From contig CAMCNE010000051.1 in assembly GCA_945875935.1 (NCBI GenBank), positions 1 to 16,010 on the forward strand: 16,010 nucleotides of DNA, written 5' to 3'. Below the pieces are notes generated by a model, which saw only the letters and a program-made list of their open reading frames with translations, made no database searches and was not told where the DNA came from. Numbering within the stretch: the first letter of the stretch is position 1; each line of letters begins with the position of its first letter. The position numbers were made by a program, and so were the translations under genes. Shown here in pieces: positions 1 through 8,584 of the stretch. The stretch comes from Bordetella parapertussis. GTDB taxonomy: Bacteria; Pseudomonadota; Gammaproteobacteria; Burkholderiales; Burkholderiaceae_C.

Positions 1-716
1 AACTGCACCAGCGCTGAGCCAATGACCACCGCATCGCAAAGCGCCGCCACGGCACGCGCGGTGGCCGCATCGCGGATGCCAAAGCCCACACCCACTGGCA
101 CATGCACATGCTGCCGGATGCGCGGCAGCATGGCCGCCACACCGCTCACATCGAGGTGGCCAGCGCCGGTGACGCCCTTGAGCGACACGTAGTACACGTA
201 GCCGCTGGCCACACGGCCGACCTGCGCCATGCGCTGCTCGGTCGATGTGGGCGCCAGCAGGAAGATCGGGTCCATCTGGTGAGCGTGCAAGGTGCGTGCA
301 AACGCCTCGCACTCTTCGGGCGGGTAATCGACCACCAGCACACCGTCGACGCCGGCGGCTTTCGCGTCGGTCACGAACCGGTCGACGCCGTAGCGTTCGA
401 TCGGGTTGGCGTAGCCCATCAGCACCACCGGCGTGGCCGGGTTGCGTTCACGAAAGCGCCGCACGTAACCCAGCACCTGGGCCAAGCCGATGCCACGCGC
501 CAGCGCGCGCTCGGCGGCGCGCTGGATCACCGGACCGTCGGCCATCGGGTCAGAAAACGGCACGCCGAGTTCGATCACGTCGGCACCCGCATCGGCCATC
601 GCCCACATGATCTCGACGGTGCTGTCGGCGTGCGGATCGCCAGCGGTGATGAAGGGGATGAGCGCCTTGCGGCCATCGCGCTTGAGCGACTCGAAAGTGG
701 TGGCGATGCGGCTCAT
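1..716 (-). CDS. trpA: Tryptophan synthase alpha subunit (3' end cut by window edge)
   Basis: The alpha subunit cleaves indole-3-glycerol phosphate to indole and glyceraldehyde-3-phosphate and passes indole to TrpB in the cytoplasmic alpha2-beta2 complex. The protein starts MSRIATTFESLKRDGRKALI, a typical TrpA opening with the FITAGDP segment at residues 22-28. The catalytic acids fall at the canonical positions, Glu49 in VIELGVPFSDP and Asp60 in DPMADGP. The GVGFGI phosphate-loop region is present near the cut end. The first 238 codons are here; about 30 residues of a usual 268-residue protein lie beyond base 1. The ATG overlaps the trpB stop as ATGA, with an AAAGG ribosome binding site (723-727) inside trpB, which points to translational coupling and 1:1 production of the two subunits. 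Only the missing C-terminus is uncertain. Confidence 0.97.
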   Translation of the reverse strand, partial: MSRIATTFESLKRDGRKALIPFITAGDPHADSTVEIMWAMADAGADVIELGVPFSDPMADGPVIQRAAERALARGIGLAQVLGYVRRFRERNPATPVVLMGYANPIERYGVDRFVTDAKAAGVDGVLVVDYPPEECEAFARTLHAHQMDPIFLLAPTSTEQRMAQVGRVASGYVYYVSLKGVTGAGHLDVSGVAAMLPRIRQHVHVPVGVGFGIRDAATARAVAALCDAVVIGSALVQ

Positions 717-1981
717 TTGGGACCTTTCATGGCGAACTCGGAGCCGCCCTTGACGGTCTCGCCACGGCACGACGGCCGGCAATAGAACTGCGCGTTGGAC
801 AAGTCAGCCACGGTGCCGATGTCCTTGTCGCCACGGCCAGACAGGTTGACCAGCAGGCTTTGATCAGGACGCATGGTGGGCGCCATCTTCATCGCATGGG
901 CCACCGCATGGCTCGACTCAAGCGCAGGGATGATGCCCTCGGTGCGGCACAGCAGGTGAAAGGCCTTGAGCGCTTCGTCGTCGGTGACACCGACGTACTC
1001 GGCACGGCCGATGTCCTTGAGGAAAGCGTGCTCGGGTCCGACGCCGGGGTAGTCCAGTCCCGCCGAGACCGAATGCGTCTCGATGATCTGGCCGTTGGTG
1101 TCTTGCAGCAAGTAGGTGCGGTTGCCATGCAGCACCCCGGGCGATCCGGCGCTGAGCGAAGCGGCATGCCGACCGGTCTCGATGCCCAGACCGGCGGCCT
1201 CGACACCGATCAGGCGTGTGCCCTCGTGCTCGATGTAGGGATAGAAGATGCCCATCGCGTTGCTGCCGCCGCCCACGCAGGCGATCACGGCATCAGGCTG
1301 GCCTCCGGTCATGGCGGGCATCTGCACCAGGCACTCATCGCCAATGACGCGTTGGAAGTCGCGAACCATCATGGGATAAGGGTGCGGACCGGCCACGGTG
1401 CCGATGATGTAGAAGGTGCGCTCGACGTTGGTGACCCAGTCTCGCAGCGCCTCGTTGAGCGCGTCTTTCAGCGTCTTGGAGCCGCTTTCCACCGGCACCA
1501 CGGTGGCGCCCAGCAGGTGCATGCGGTACACGTTGGGCGACTGGCGCTTGACGTCCTCGCTGCCCATGTAGACCACGCACTCCAGGCCGTAGCGCGCGCA
1601 GATGGTGGCCGTGGCCACGCCGTGTTGACCGGCGCCGGTCTCGGCGATCACCCGCGGCTTGCCCATGCGACGCGCGAGCATCGCCTGACCGATGGTGTTG
1701 TTGATCTTGTGCGCGCCGGTGTGGTTGAGGTCTTCGCGCTTGAGGTAGATCTGCGCGCCACCCAGTTCACGGCTGATGCGCGCGGCGTGATAGATCGGGC
1801 TGGGCCGGCCCACGAAGTGCGCGAGTTCGGATTCGAACTCGGCGCGAAAGGCGGGGTCGGCCTGTGCCTCGGCATAGGCTTGCTTCAACTCATCGAGTGC
1901 GTGGATGAGCGTTTCAGCCACGAAGGTGCCGCCGTAGGGACCGAAATGGCCACTGGCATCGGGCTGCTGGTAATCAAACAT
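713..1981 (-). CDS. trpB: Tryptophan synthase beta subunit
   Basis: PLP enzyme that condenses indole with L-serine to give tryptophan. The protein is 422 residues, slightly longer than E. coli TrpB at about 397. Visible hallmarks are the substrate channel and active-site segment KREDLNHTGAHKINN with the Schiff-base lysine Lys92, the AETGAGQHG segment with the catalytic Glu114, and the PLP phosphate-binding GGGSNAMG at 237-244. LSGRGDKD near 380-387 is also typical. Start chosen at MFDYQQPDASG because a GAGAAG ribosome binding site (1987-1992) sits five bases upstream. The reading frame continues 36 codons further upstream but that part lies within trpF and is not TrpB-like. The gene follows trpF after 16 bases and overlaps trpA by the ATGA quadruplet. 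The tail ending in GGSEFAMKGPK extends beyond the usual E. coli end. Confidence 0.98.
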   Translation of the reverse strand: MFDYQQPDASGHFGPYGGTFVAETLIHALDELKQAYAEAQADPAFRAEFESELAHFVGRPSPIYHAARISRELGGAQIYLKREDLNHTGAHKINNTIGQAMLARRMGKPRVIAETGAGQHGVATATICARYGLECVVYMGSEDVKRQSPNVYRMHLLGATVVPVESGSKTLKDALNEALRDWVTNVERTFYIIGTVAGPHPYPMMVRDFQRVIGDECLVQMPAMTGGQPDAVIACVGGGSNAMGIFYPYIEHEGTRLIGVEAAGLGIETGRHAASLSAGSPGVLHGNRTYLLQDTNGQIIETHSVSAGLDYPGVGPEHAFLKDIGRAEYVGVTDDEALKAFHLLCRTEGIIPALESSHAVAHAMKMAPTMRPDQSLLVNLSGRGDKDIGTVADLSNAQFYCRPSCRGETVKGGSEFAMKGPK

Positions 1982-1997
1982 GGGGACTTCTCGATCT

Positions 1998-2645
1998 TCA
2001 GATTGACTGTGCGGCAATGCGGGCATCGGCCTCGCGCACTTGCTCACAAAACCGGCGCATCGCCTGGGCATCCTTGATGCCCTTGGCACTCTCCACGCCG
2101 GAGCTCACATCAACGGCCCAGGGCCGCACCCGCGCAATGCCTTCGATCACATTTTCTGCATGCAACCCACCAGACAAAACGAGGGGACGGGGGACGTTTT
2201 GAGGAATTTGAGACCAATCGAAGACCTTTCCACCACCGCCGTAGCCATCGACATGAGCGTCAAGCAGTATGGCTTGAGCTGTTTCGTGAAGGGCGGCAAA
2301 GTCTAGCAAATCGAACCCTGCGGTCATCCTCGCCGCCCGCAGAAACGGCCGTGCCGGAGCCAGGCACTGCGCAGGCGACTCGTCGCCGTGAAACTGCAGC
2401 AGCAGCGTGGGCATGGCAGCGACTGCAGCCGCGATGTGTCCAGGCTCGGCGTTCACGAAAAGGCCCACCGGCACCACGAATGGCGGCAGGCGCTGAGCCA
2501 ACTCGGCAGCCCGCTCCACGCTGACGAAACGCGGGCTCTTGTCGTACATGACGAAGCCGATCGCATCGGCGCCAGCCAGCACCGCGTCGTCGACGTCTTG
2601 CTCGCGGGTCAGCCCGCAAATCTTGATGCGCGTGCGTGTGTTCAT
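1998..2645 (-). CDS. trpF: Phosphoribosylanthranilate isomerase
   Basis: Catalyses the Amadori rearrangement of N-(5-phosphoribosyl)anthranilate to CdRP, the third dedicated step of tryptophan synthesis, as a cytoplasmic TIM barrel. The 215-residue protein opens with MNTRTRIKICGLTREQD. Cys10 in KICG is the expected general base and Asp129 in AILLDAHVDG the expected general acid, keeping the same separation as in the characterised enzyme. GGGGKVFDW (136-144), VLSGGL and VDVSSGVES (179-186) complete the phosphate-binding end of the barrel. Start chosen at base 2645, ten bases after the truA stop. Upstream in-frame starts would overlap truA and add a non-homologous peptide. The ribosome binding site is weak, so translation may depend on truA. 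TrpC and TrpD are not nearby, so the trp genes of this genome are split. Confidence 0.97.
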   Translation of the reverse strand: MNTRTRIKICGLTREQDVDDAVLAGADAIGFVMYDKSPRFVSVERAAELAQRLPPFVVPVGLFVNAEPGHIAAAVAAMPTLLLQFHGDESPAQCLAPARPFLRAARMTAGFDLLDFAALHETAQAILLDAHVDGYGGGGKVFDWSQIPQNVPRPLVLSGGLHAENVIEGIARVRPWAVDVSSGVESAKGIKDAQAMRRFCEQVREADARIAAQSI

Positions 2646-2655
2646 GCCGCAAGTG

Positions 2656-3441
2656 TCAGGGCAACCAGTCGTGGGCGGGCGTGCGGCTCGGGATGTCGTG
2701 GCGCTGTTCGTAGTAAGGCCCGGCGAAATAAAGCCCGTCGGCAGCGAATGTCGGCGCGGCAAATTGCCGGTTGCGCGAGTTCAGCACCTCGGCCATCCAG
2801 TTCACCGCATGGGACCCGTTGCCTATGGCCAGCAGGCAACCCATGATGTTGCGCACCATGTGATGCAAGAACGCACTGGCATCGAAATCAAACCTCCAGT
2901 AGGCGCCGCAGCGCTGGATCTCGAGCGATCTCATGTGCTTGATGGGCGACAGGGCCTGACACTGCGAAGAACGAAAGGCCGAAAAATCGTGCTCGCCCAA
3001 AAGCAGCCGCGCTGCCTGCTGCATGGCGAGCCCGTCGAGCGGCCTGAAGACCCAGCCCACCAACCCAGCCTCAATGGCGGGTCGAACCGGCGACTCCAGC
3101 AGCACGTAGGTGTAGCGGCGACCGAGTGCGCTGAACCTGGCGTGAAAGTCATCGCCCACCGGCAAGCACCACTGGATCGCCACGTCCTCGGGCAGATACC
3201 GGTTGGTGCCTCGCACCCACGACGACATCTCGCGATCGATGTCGGTGTCGAAGTGGATGACCTGGTTGATGCCGTGCACGCCGGTGTCGGTGCGGCCGGC
3301 GCAGGTGACCTCGATGGGCACGTCGGCAAAGGTCGACAGCGCGCGCTCGACACAGCCCTGAACGGTGGCGCCCGTGGGCTGGCGCTGCCATCCCTGGTAG
3401 GCGCCGCCCCGGTAACACACGCCCGCAGCCAAGCGTTTCAT
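2656..3441 (-). CDS. truA: tRNA pseudouridine(38-40) synthase
   Basis: Converts uridines 38, 39 and 40 in the anticodon stem of many tRNAs to pseudouridine. The protein has 261 residues, normal for TruA. It begins MKRLAAGVCYRGGAYQGWQR, with the family's YxGxxYxGWQ pattern. The catalytic aspartate is Asp52 in CAGRTDTGVHG, followed by NQVIHFDTD. The second-half motifs ARRLLLGEHDFSAF-like (AARLLLGEHDFSAF) and FLHHMVRNIMG are also clear. The start is fixed: an in-frame stop lies eight codons upstream and no other start codon lies between. No ribosome binding site is visible; the 49-base gap after fimV holds a 12-base palindrome and a short direct repeat instead. The gene sits between fimV and trpF, the same place as in other beta- and gammaproteobacteria. 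Confidence 0.97.
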   Translation of the reverse strand: MKRLAAGVCYRGGAYQGWQRQPTGATVQGCVERALSTFADVPIEVTCAGRTDTGVHGINQVIHFDTDIDREMSSWVRGTNRYLPEDVAIQWCLPVGDDFHARFSALGRRYTYVLLESPVRPAIEAGLVGWVFRPLDGLAMQQAARLLLGEHDFSAFRSSQCQALSPIKHMRSLEIQRCGAYWRFDFDASAFLHHMVRNIMGCLLAIGNGSHAVNWMAEVLNSRNRQFAAPTFAADGLYFAGPYYEQRHDIPSRTPAHDWLP

Positions 3442-3490
3442 GGCGCAAGCATGCGCAAGAAATCAGCGCTGATGGCTGCGGTGGCCAGCC

Positions 3491-6079
3491 TCAATCGAGG
3501 TCTTTGAGCAGGGCCTCGGCCTTGCTCTTCAACGCGCCGTCGGCATTGGCGACGACTTCTTCCAGCAGATCCCGAGCGCCCTCGACGTCACCGATCTGGC
3601 GGAACTCTTCGGCCAACTCAAGCTTTCTGGCCAATGGGTCACCAGCATCTTCCTGATCGGCTTCGTCCTCGAGCGTCACATCGGGCAGCGCATCGACTTC
3701 AGCGGCCGGCGCTGCAGCAGGCTCGTCGAGGTCGAGCGAGATGTCCGAGAGGTCGAATTCGAGCGGCGCATCGGCACTGGGCCCGGGCGGCTGGGTCTTC
3801 ACCTCAGGCTCATCCAGATCAAACATCTCATCCGCTGTCGGCTCGTGTGCGGGCTTCTCGTCGGACAACGGGGCTTCGGCGGGCGGCTCGGCCGGGGGCT
3901 GCTCGTCAAAGTCGAAAGAAACGCTTTCCCGCATGCTCAGTTCGGCTGGCACCGAGGGCTGTTCGTCGAGATCAAGCTGAAAGTCGACTTCTTCAACCGG
4001 CTTCGAATCGACAAAGGCGCTGGGGGTCGGCAAGACCGATTGAGGCATGGTGCTGGCGCCCAGCCGCTCGGTCTGTATGAACTCGTTGTCCTCGGCCAGG
4101 TCCTCGATCTCTGGTTTGCCACCAGGCTGGTAAAGCGGGTTGCCCGGATCGATCTCGAGACCGAGCACCTGAGCCTGCGGCCAATCTTCACCCTCGCCGT
4201 TGGTGAGCACGTAGAGCTCTTTGGCGAGCATTTCGAAGCCCTTGGTGTCGCGCCGCTTGGCATACACCTCGAGCAGTTTCATGCGAATCGCCATGCGCTC
4301 AGGCGTGCCGCGCAGCGCTTCCTTCAGGATTTCCTCGGCCTGAAGATCTCGCCCGTAAGCCAGATACACCTCGGCTTCTTGCACCGGATCGACATCACCG
4401 ATGGCGTCCAGCTGGCTGAGCGAATAGTTCATCGAAGAAGCCGCCCCACCGGCCGCCTCGCGAGTGTCAATGCGCTGCCCGCCGGTGGCCCCGAAGAACG
4501 AGTCGGGCTGCAGACGGCTTTCAAGGAATGAGGTTTCACCGGCGTCTGCCTTGGGACGACGCGACCGGTAGACGCCAAACCCCAGCAGCGCCAACACCGC
4601 CGCACCGCCGGCCATCAGCATGCCGAGATTGTTTTCGATGAGCTCGCTCAGAAAGCTGGGCTCGTCGGCAGCGGGGGCCGCTGGCACATCAGGCTGCGAC
4701 GCGGCCGGTGGCTTGGGCGCAGCCACAGAGGCTGGCTCGGCGACGACCGCCGCCGAAGCGGTCGGCTCGGGCTGCGATGCCACCTGCGCCACGCCGGAAG
4801 CGACATCGGACGCAGCCGGGGCTGCGCTCAGCACCGGCAACTCGGGTGCGGTCGACACCGGGGCGGCAGCAGGCGCAGGGGAGTCCGTGACCACCGCAGC
4901 GGCACCCGACAACTTCTTGAGGTCTTCGACGTTCTTGGACAACTCAGCCATGCGAGCGGCGGCGTCCTGCTTGGCCCTGTCGCCAGAAAGCCGAGCTTCG
5001 GCAGACGTCGCAGCGGCGGCCGAAGCGGCCTTGCTGAGCGTGAGCTTGTCCGGGGCATCGGCCTGGGCGTCCTTGGCGTCGTGCACCTTGGCTTGCACCT
5101 TGCCCTCGTCCTTGCCCGTCGCCGCATCGGTTTGCACCTGAGGCGCCGCAGCAGCCAGCTTTTGTCGGAAGCTGCCGAAGTCGGCACTTTGCGCCACGAT
5201 CAGCTTGCGCGCTTCAGCCCGGTCGATCGCTGCAGCGGTCTCGGCACTTGGCACACCCAGCACCACACCCGACTTCAGCCGGTTGATGTTGTCGCCTACG
5301 AAAGCCTGCGGATTGCCTCGGTACAGGGCCACCAGCATCTGGTCCAGCGACACGCCAGCACTGCGCTTGCGTGAAGCGATGCCCGTGAGGGTGTCGCCTG
5401 AGCGAACCACGTAGGTGTCTGAGGCCGAAGCCGCCGCTGGGATGGCCGCTTCGGCTGCGGGCTTGACGACACGCTCTTTGGCCACCGGCTTTTGCGGTGC
5501 TGCAACCTCACGCGCAGAAGACGCAGCAGGCACAGGCGCCATCGGTGCCGCTGGAGCAGGCGGCGCAGGCGGGGTTGCAGCCGCCATCGGAGCCGGGGTC
5601 GAAAACACCGGAGCCGTCACCACAGCCGGTGCAGGCGTTTGCGCACCATTCGCCACCCGCTGTGGAGGCGGGTCGAACAGCAGCGTGTACTCGCGCACCA
5701 GCCGACCGCTCGCCCAGGACAACTCGAGGATCACATCGACGAAGGGCTCTTGAACCACCTTGTCGCTGGTCAGCCGCAAAAAGGGTCGGCCATCGGCTCG
5801 TCGCAACAGGGCTGCCTGCGTGGACGGCAGCACCACGTTGTAATCGACCCCCGCCGCGCGATAGGCGTCAGGCGAAGCCACATGGACCTTGAGGTTGGCC
5901 GCCTCTTCCGGGGTGAGGCTGGTGATGTCGATTTCGGCGCGAAGCGTCTCACCCAGATTCGACTGGACCGACAGGCGCCCGAGGCCGACGGCCCAGGAGT
6001 CGACCGCACCAAGTGCCAGCGCGGCAACGGCCACACTGGTCAGGACAAAACGCCCCAGCTGCTGCTTCGATTTATTCAA
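3491..6079 (-). CDS. fimV: FimV-type peptidoglycan-binding inner-membrane hub protein
   Basis: FimV proteins are single-pass inner-membrane proteins that bind peptidoglycan and organise type IV pilus assembly and cell-pole events in relatives such as Pseudomonas; that role is inferred here. With the TTG start the protein is 862 residues. In order: signal peptide 1-30 (NKSKQQLGRF, hydrophobic core, cut near DSWA/VGLG), conserved FimV N-domain with GLGRLSVQSNLGETLRAEI (about 31-137), Ala/Pro-rich linker 145-217, LysM domain 221-275 (TYVVRSGDTLTGIA), predicted coiled coil about 357-392, transmembrane helix about 486-503, TPR-like region 563-640, acidic cytoplasmic stretch with four DLDEP-like motifs, and the C-terminal FimV domain 814-862 (ARKLELAEEFRQIGD). 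TTG is preferred because GGGAG (6085-6089) lies five bases upstream. An ATG at 6121 would add 14 residues but has no ribosome binding site. Confidence 0.95.
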   Translation of the reverse strand: MNKSKQQLGRFVLTSVAVAALALGAVDSWAVGLGRLSVQSNLGETLRAEIDITSLTPEEAANLKVHVASPDAYRAAGVDYNVVLPSTQAALLRRADGRPFLRLTSDKVVQEPFVDVILELSWASGRLVREYTLLFDPPPQRVANGAQTPAPAVVTAPVFSTPAPMAAATPPAPPAPAAPMAPVPAASSAREVAAPQKPVAKERVVKPAAEAAIPAAASASDTYVVRSGDTLTGIASRKRSAGVSLDQMLVALYRGNPQAFVGDNINRLKSGVVLGVPSAETAAAIDRAEARKLIVAQSADFGSFRQKLAAAAPQVQTDAATGKDEGKVQAKVHDAKDAQADAPDKLTLSKAASAAAATSAEARLSGDRAKQDAAARMAELSKNVEDLKKLSGAAAVVTDSPAPAAAPVSTAPELPVLSAAPAASDVASGVAQVASQPEPTASAAVVAEPASVAAPKPPAASQPDVPAAPAADEPSFLSELIENNLGMLMAGGAAVLALLGFGVYRSRRPKADAGETSFLESRLQPDSFFGATGGQRIDTREAAGGAASSMNYSLSQLDAIGDVDPVQEAEVYLAYGRDLQAEEILKEALRGTPERMAIRMKLLEVYAKRRDTKGFEMLAKELYVLTNGEGEDWPQAQVLGLEIDPGNPLYQPGGKPEIEDLAEDNEFIQTERLGASTMPQSVLPTPSAFVDSKPVEEVDFQLDLDEQPSVPAELSMRESVSFDFDEQPPAEPPAEAPLSDEKPAHEPTADEMFDLDEPEVKTQPPGPSADAPLEFDLSDISLDLDEPAAAPAAEVDALPDVTLEDEADQEDAGDPLARKLELAEEFRQIGDVEGARDLLEEVVANADGALKSKAEALLKDLD

Positions 6080-6162
6080 GGCGACTCCCAAACCGTGCGA
6101 ACGAACCGCCCCGCGGCCCATGGAAACCCGTCACGGCTTTGACCATGCGGGCTTTGGCAGAA

Positions 6163-6194
6163 ATTATGCGATCAGAAAACCACAACAGCATCAA
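6163..6194 (-). promoter_or_regulatory. Weak candidate sigma-70 promoter upstream of fimV
   Basis: On the minus strand TTGATG (6189-6194) and CATAAT (6163-6168) resemble -35 and -10 boxes, separated by 20 bases, which is longer than the preferred 17. They lie in the most AT-rich part of the asd-fimV spacer, about 85 bases before the TTG start of fimV. The gap is much larger than those inside the operons around it, so a separate fimV promoter is reasonable, but this exact pair is only a guess. Confidence 0.25.
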
Positions 6195-6212
6195 GCAGAT
6201 AAGGCGGGATCC

Positions 6213-6227
6213 TCATGAATCACATGA
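6213..6227. repeat. Inverted repeat TCATG-N5-CATGA in the asd-fimV spacer
   Basis: A perfect five-base inverted repeat with a five-base centre lies upstream of the candidate fimV promoter. Its size and position would suit a regulator binding site, but it is short enough to arise by chance. No regulator is known from this window to match it. Confidence 0.25.
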
Positions 6228-6269
6228 AATAAATCGAGCTTGTCTCGGCATCACAACAGCCAGCAGCCC

Positions 6270-6282
6270 GACCGGTCCGGTC
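6270..6282. repeat. GC-rich inverted repeat at the asd stop codon
   Basis: GACCGG-T-CCGGTC is a perfect six-base inverted repeat overlapping the asd stop codon. In RNA it could form a five-pair stem with a three-base loop. No run of U follows it in the direction of transcription, so it is not a typical intrinsic terminator. It could still slow polymerase or protect the 3' end of the leu-asd transcript. Confidence 0.3.
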
Positions 6283-7435
6283 AGGCCTCGAGCAATATTC
6301 GCAACATGCGACGCAGCGGTTCTGCCGCGCCCCACAACAACTGATCGCCAATCGTGAAGGCACCGAGGTATTCCGGGCCCATCGCCATCTTGCGCAAGCG
6401 CCCGACAGGGATGTTCAATGTTCCGGTCACAGCGACCGGCGTGAGTTGCCGAAGGGTGTCTTCACGGTTGTTGCCAACGATTTGAACCCAGGGGTTGTCT
6501 TGCGCGATCAACCCCTCGATATCGGCGAGCGGCACGTCTTTCTTGAGCTTGAACATCAAGGCCTGACTGTGACAGCGCATCGCGCCGACACGCACGCAAA
6601 AGCCATCGACCGGAACTGCCGGGCTGCCAAAACCATCGCCCTGGCCGAGGATCTTGTTGGTCTCGGCGCCGCCTTTCCATTCCTCGCGGCTGGTGCCCCA
6701 GCCTTCGTCGTCGCGGGTTTTGCCCAGACCCAGATCCTTGTCGATCCAGGGAATCAGCGAGCCGGCCAGCGGCACACCGAACTGGGCCGTCTGAGATTCG
6801 CTCAAGCCACGCTGCCGAGCCAGCAGGCGGCGATCGATTTCAAGGATGGCGCTCTTGGGGTCGTCGAGCAGGTCACGCACCTCGGCATTGAGGGTGCCGA
6901 ACTGCGTGAGCAACTCCCTCATGTGCTGAGCGCCACCGCCGGAGGCGGCCTGATAGGTCTGGGTGCTCATCCACTCGACCAGCCCTGCCTTGTAAAGCGC
7001 ACCCACGCCCATCAACATGCAACTCACGGTGCAGTTGCCGCCGATCCAGTTGCGCCCGCCGTGGGCCAGCGCGTTTCGGATGACCGGCAGGTTGACCGGA
7101 TCGAGCACGATGACCGCGTCGCTTTTCATGCGCAGCGTGGAGGCTGCGTCGATCCAGTGACCGCTCCAGCCGGCCGCGCGCAACTTCGGGAAGACCTCTG
7201 AGGTGTAGTCGCCGCCCTGGGCGGTCAGGATGATGTCGCAGCGCTTGAGCGCTTCGATGTCGAACGCGTCCTGCAGAACTGACTCATTGCGCGCTTGCGC
7301 TGGCGCCTTGCCGCCGGTATTGCTGGTGCTGAAGAACATCGGCTCGATCAGCGGGAAATCGCCCTCCTGATCCATGCGATCGAGCAGCACCGAACCCACC
7401 ATTCCACGCCAACCCACCAATCCAACCAGCTTCAT
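6281..7435 (-). CDS. asd: Aspartate-semialdehyde dehydrogenase
   Basis: Reduces beta-aspartyl phosphate to aspartate semialdehyde with NADPH, the branch point toward lysine and diaminopimelate, threonine, methionine and isoleucine. The 384-residue protein is the Gram-negative Asd type. It begins MKLVGLVGWRGMVGSVL with the NADP-binding GxxGMVG pattern. The nucleophile is Cys135 in GGNCTVS, the same number as in E. coli, and the acid/base histidine is His289 in VRVGAMRCHSQAL. The QAASGGGAQHMREL segment is also diagnostic. An AAGGA ribosome binding site (7445-7449) lies nine bases before the ATG. The gene follows leuB after 36 bases and probably belongs to the leu transcript, a common arrangement in beta- and gammaproteobacteria. 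About 200 bases separate it from fimV. Confidence 0.98.
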   Translation of the reverse strand: MKLVGLVGWRGMVGSVLLDRMDQEGDFPLIEPMFFSTSNTGGKAPAQARNESVLQDAFDIEALKRCDIILTAQGGDYTSEVFPKLRAAGWSGHWIDAASTLRMKSDAVIVLDPVNLPVIRNALAHGGRNWIGGNCTVSCMLMGVGALYKAGLVEWMSTQTYQAASGGGAQHMRELLTQFGTLNAEVRDLLDDPKSAILEIDRRLLARQRGLSESQTAQFGVPLAGSLIPWIDKDLGLGKTRDDEGWGTSREEWKGGAETNKILGQGDGFGSPAVPVDGFCVRVGAMRCHSQALMFKLKKDVPLADIEGLIAQDNPWVQIVGNNREDTLRQLTPVAVTGTLNIPVGRLRKMAMGPEYLGAFTIGDQLLWGAAEPLRRMLRILLEA

Positions 7436-7471
7436 TGCGAAACGTCCTTCACTCTCGAAAACCTGTCGGGC

Positions 7472-8548
<1,077 letters not shown>

Positions 8549-8584
8549 AGTTGGAGTTCCTGGGTCAGTGTTTGGGGGAGGGGC

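Noticed and set aside
860..2077. Long plus-strand open frame opposite trpB
   Set aside because: It is the antisense shadow of trpB in GC-rich DNA. Its translation is rich in His, Arg, Val and Gly without any recognisable domain, while trpB on the other strand has all catalytic residues.
1982..2089. 36-codon N-terminal extension of trpB
   Set aside because: It lies inside trpF in another frame and precedes the conserved TrpB start. The ribosome binding site points to the start at 1981.
4600..5650. Repetitive-looking Ala/Pro-coding DNA inside fimV
   Set aside because: It is the low-complexity linker expected in FimV proteins, not a tandem DNA repeat, CRISPR or mobile element.
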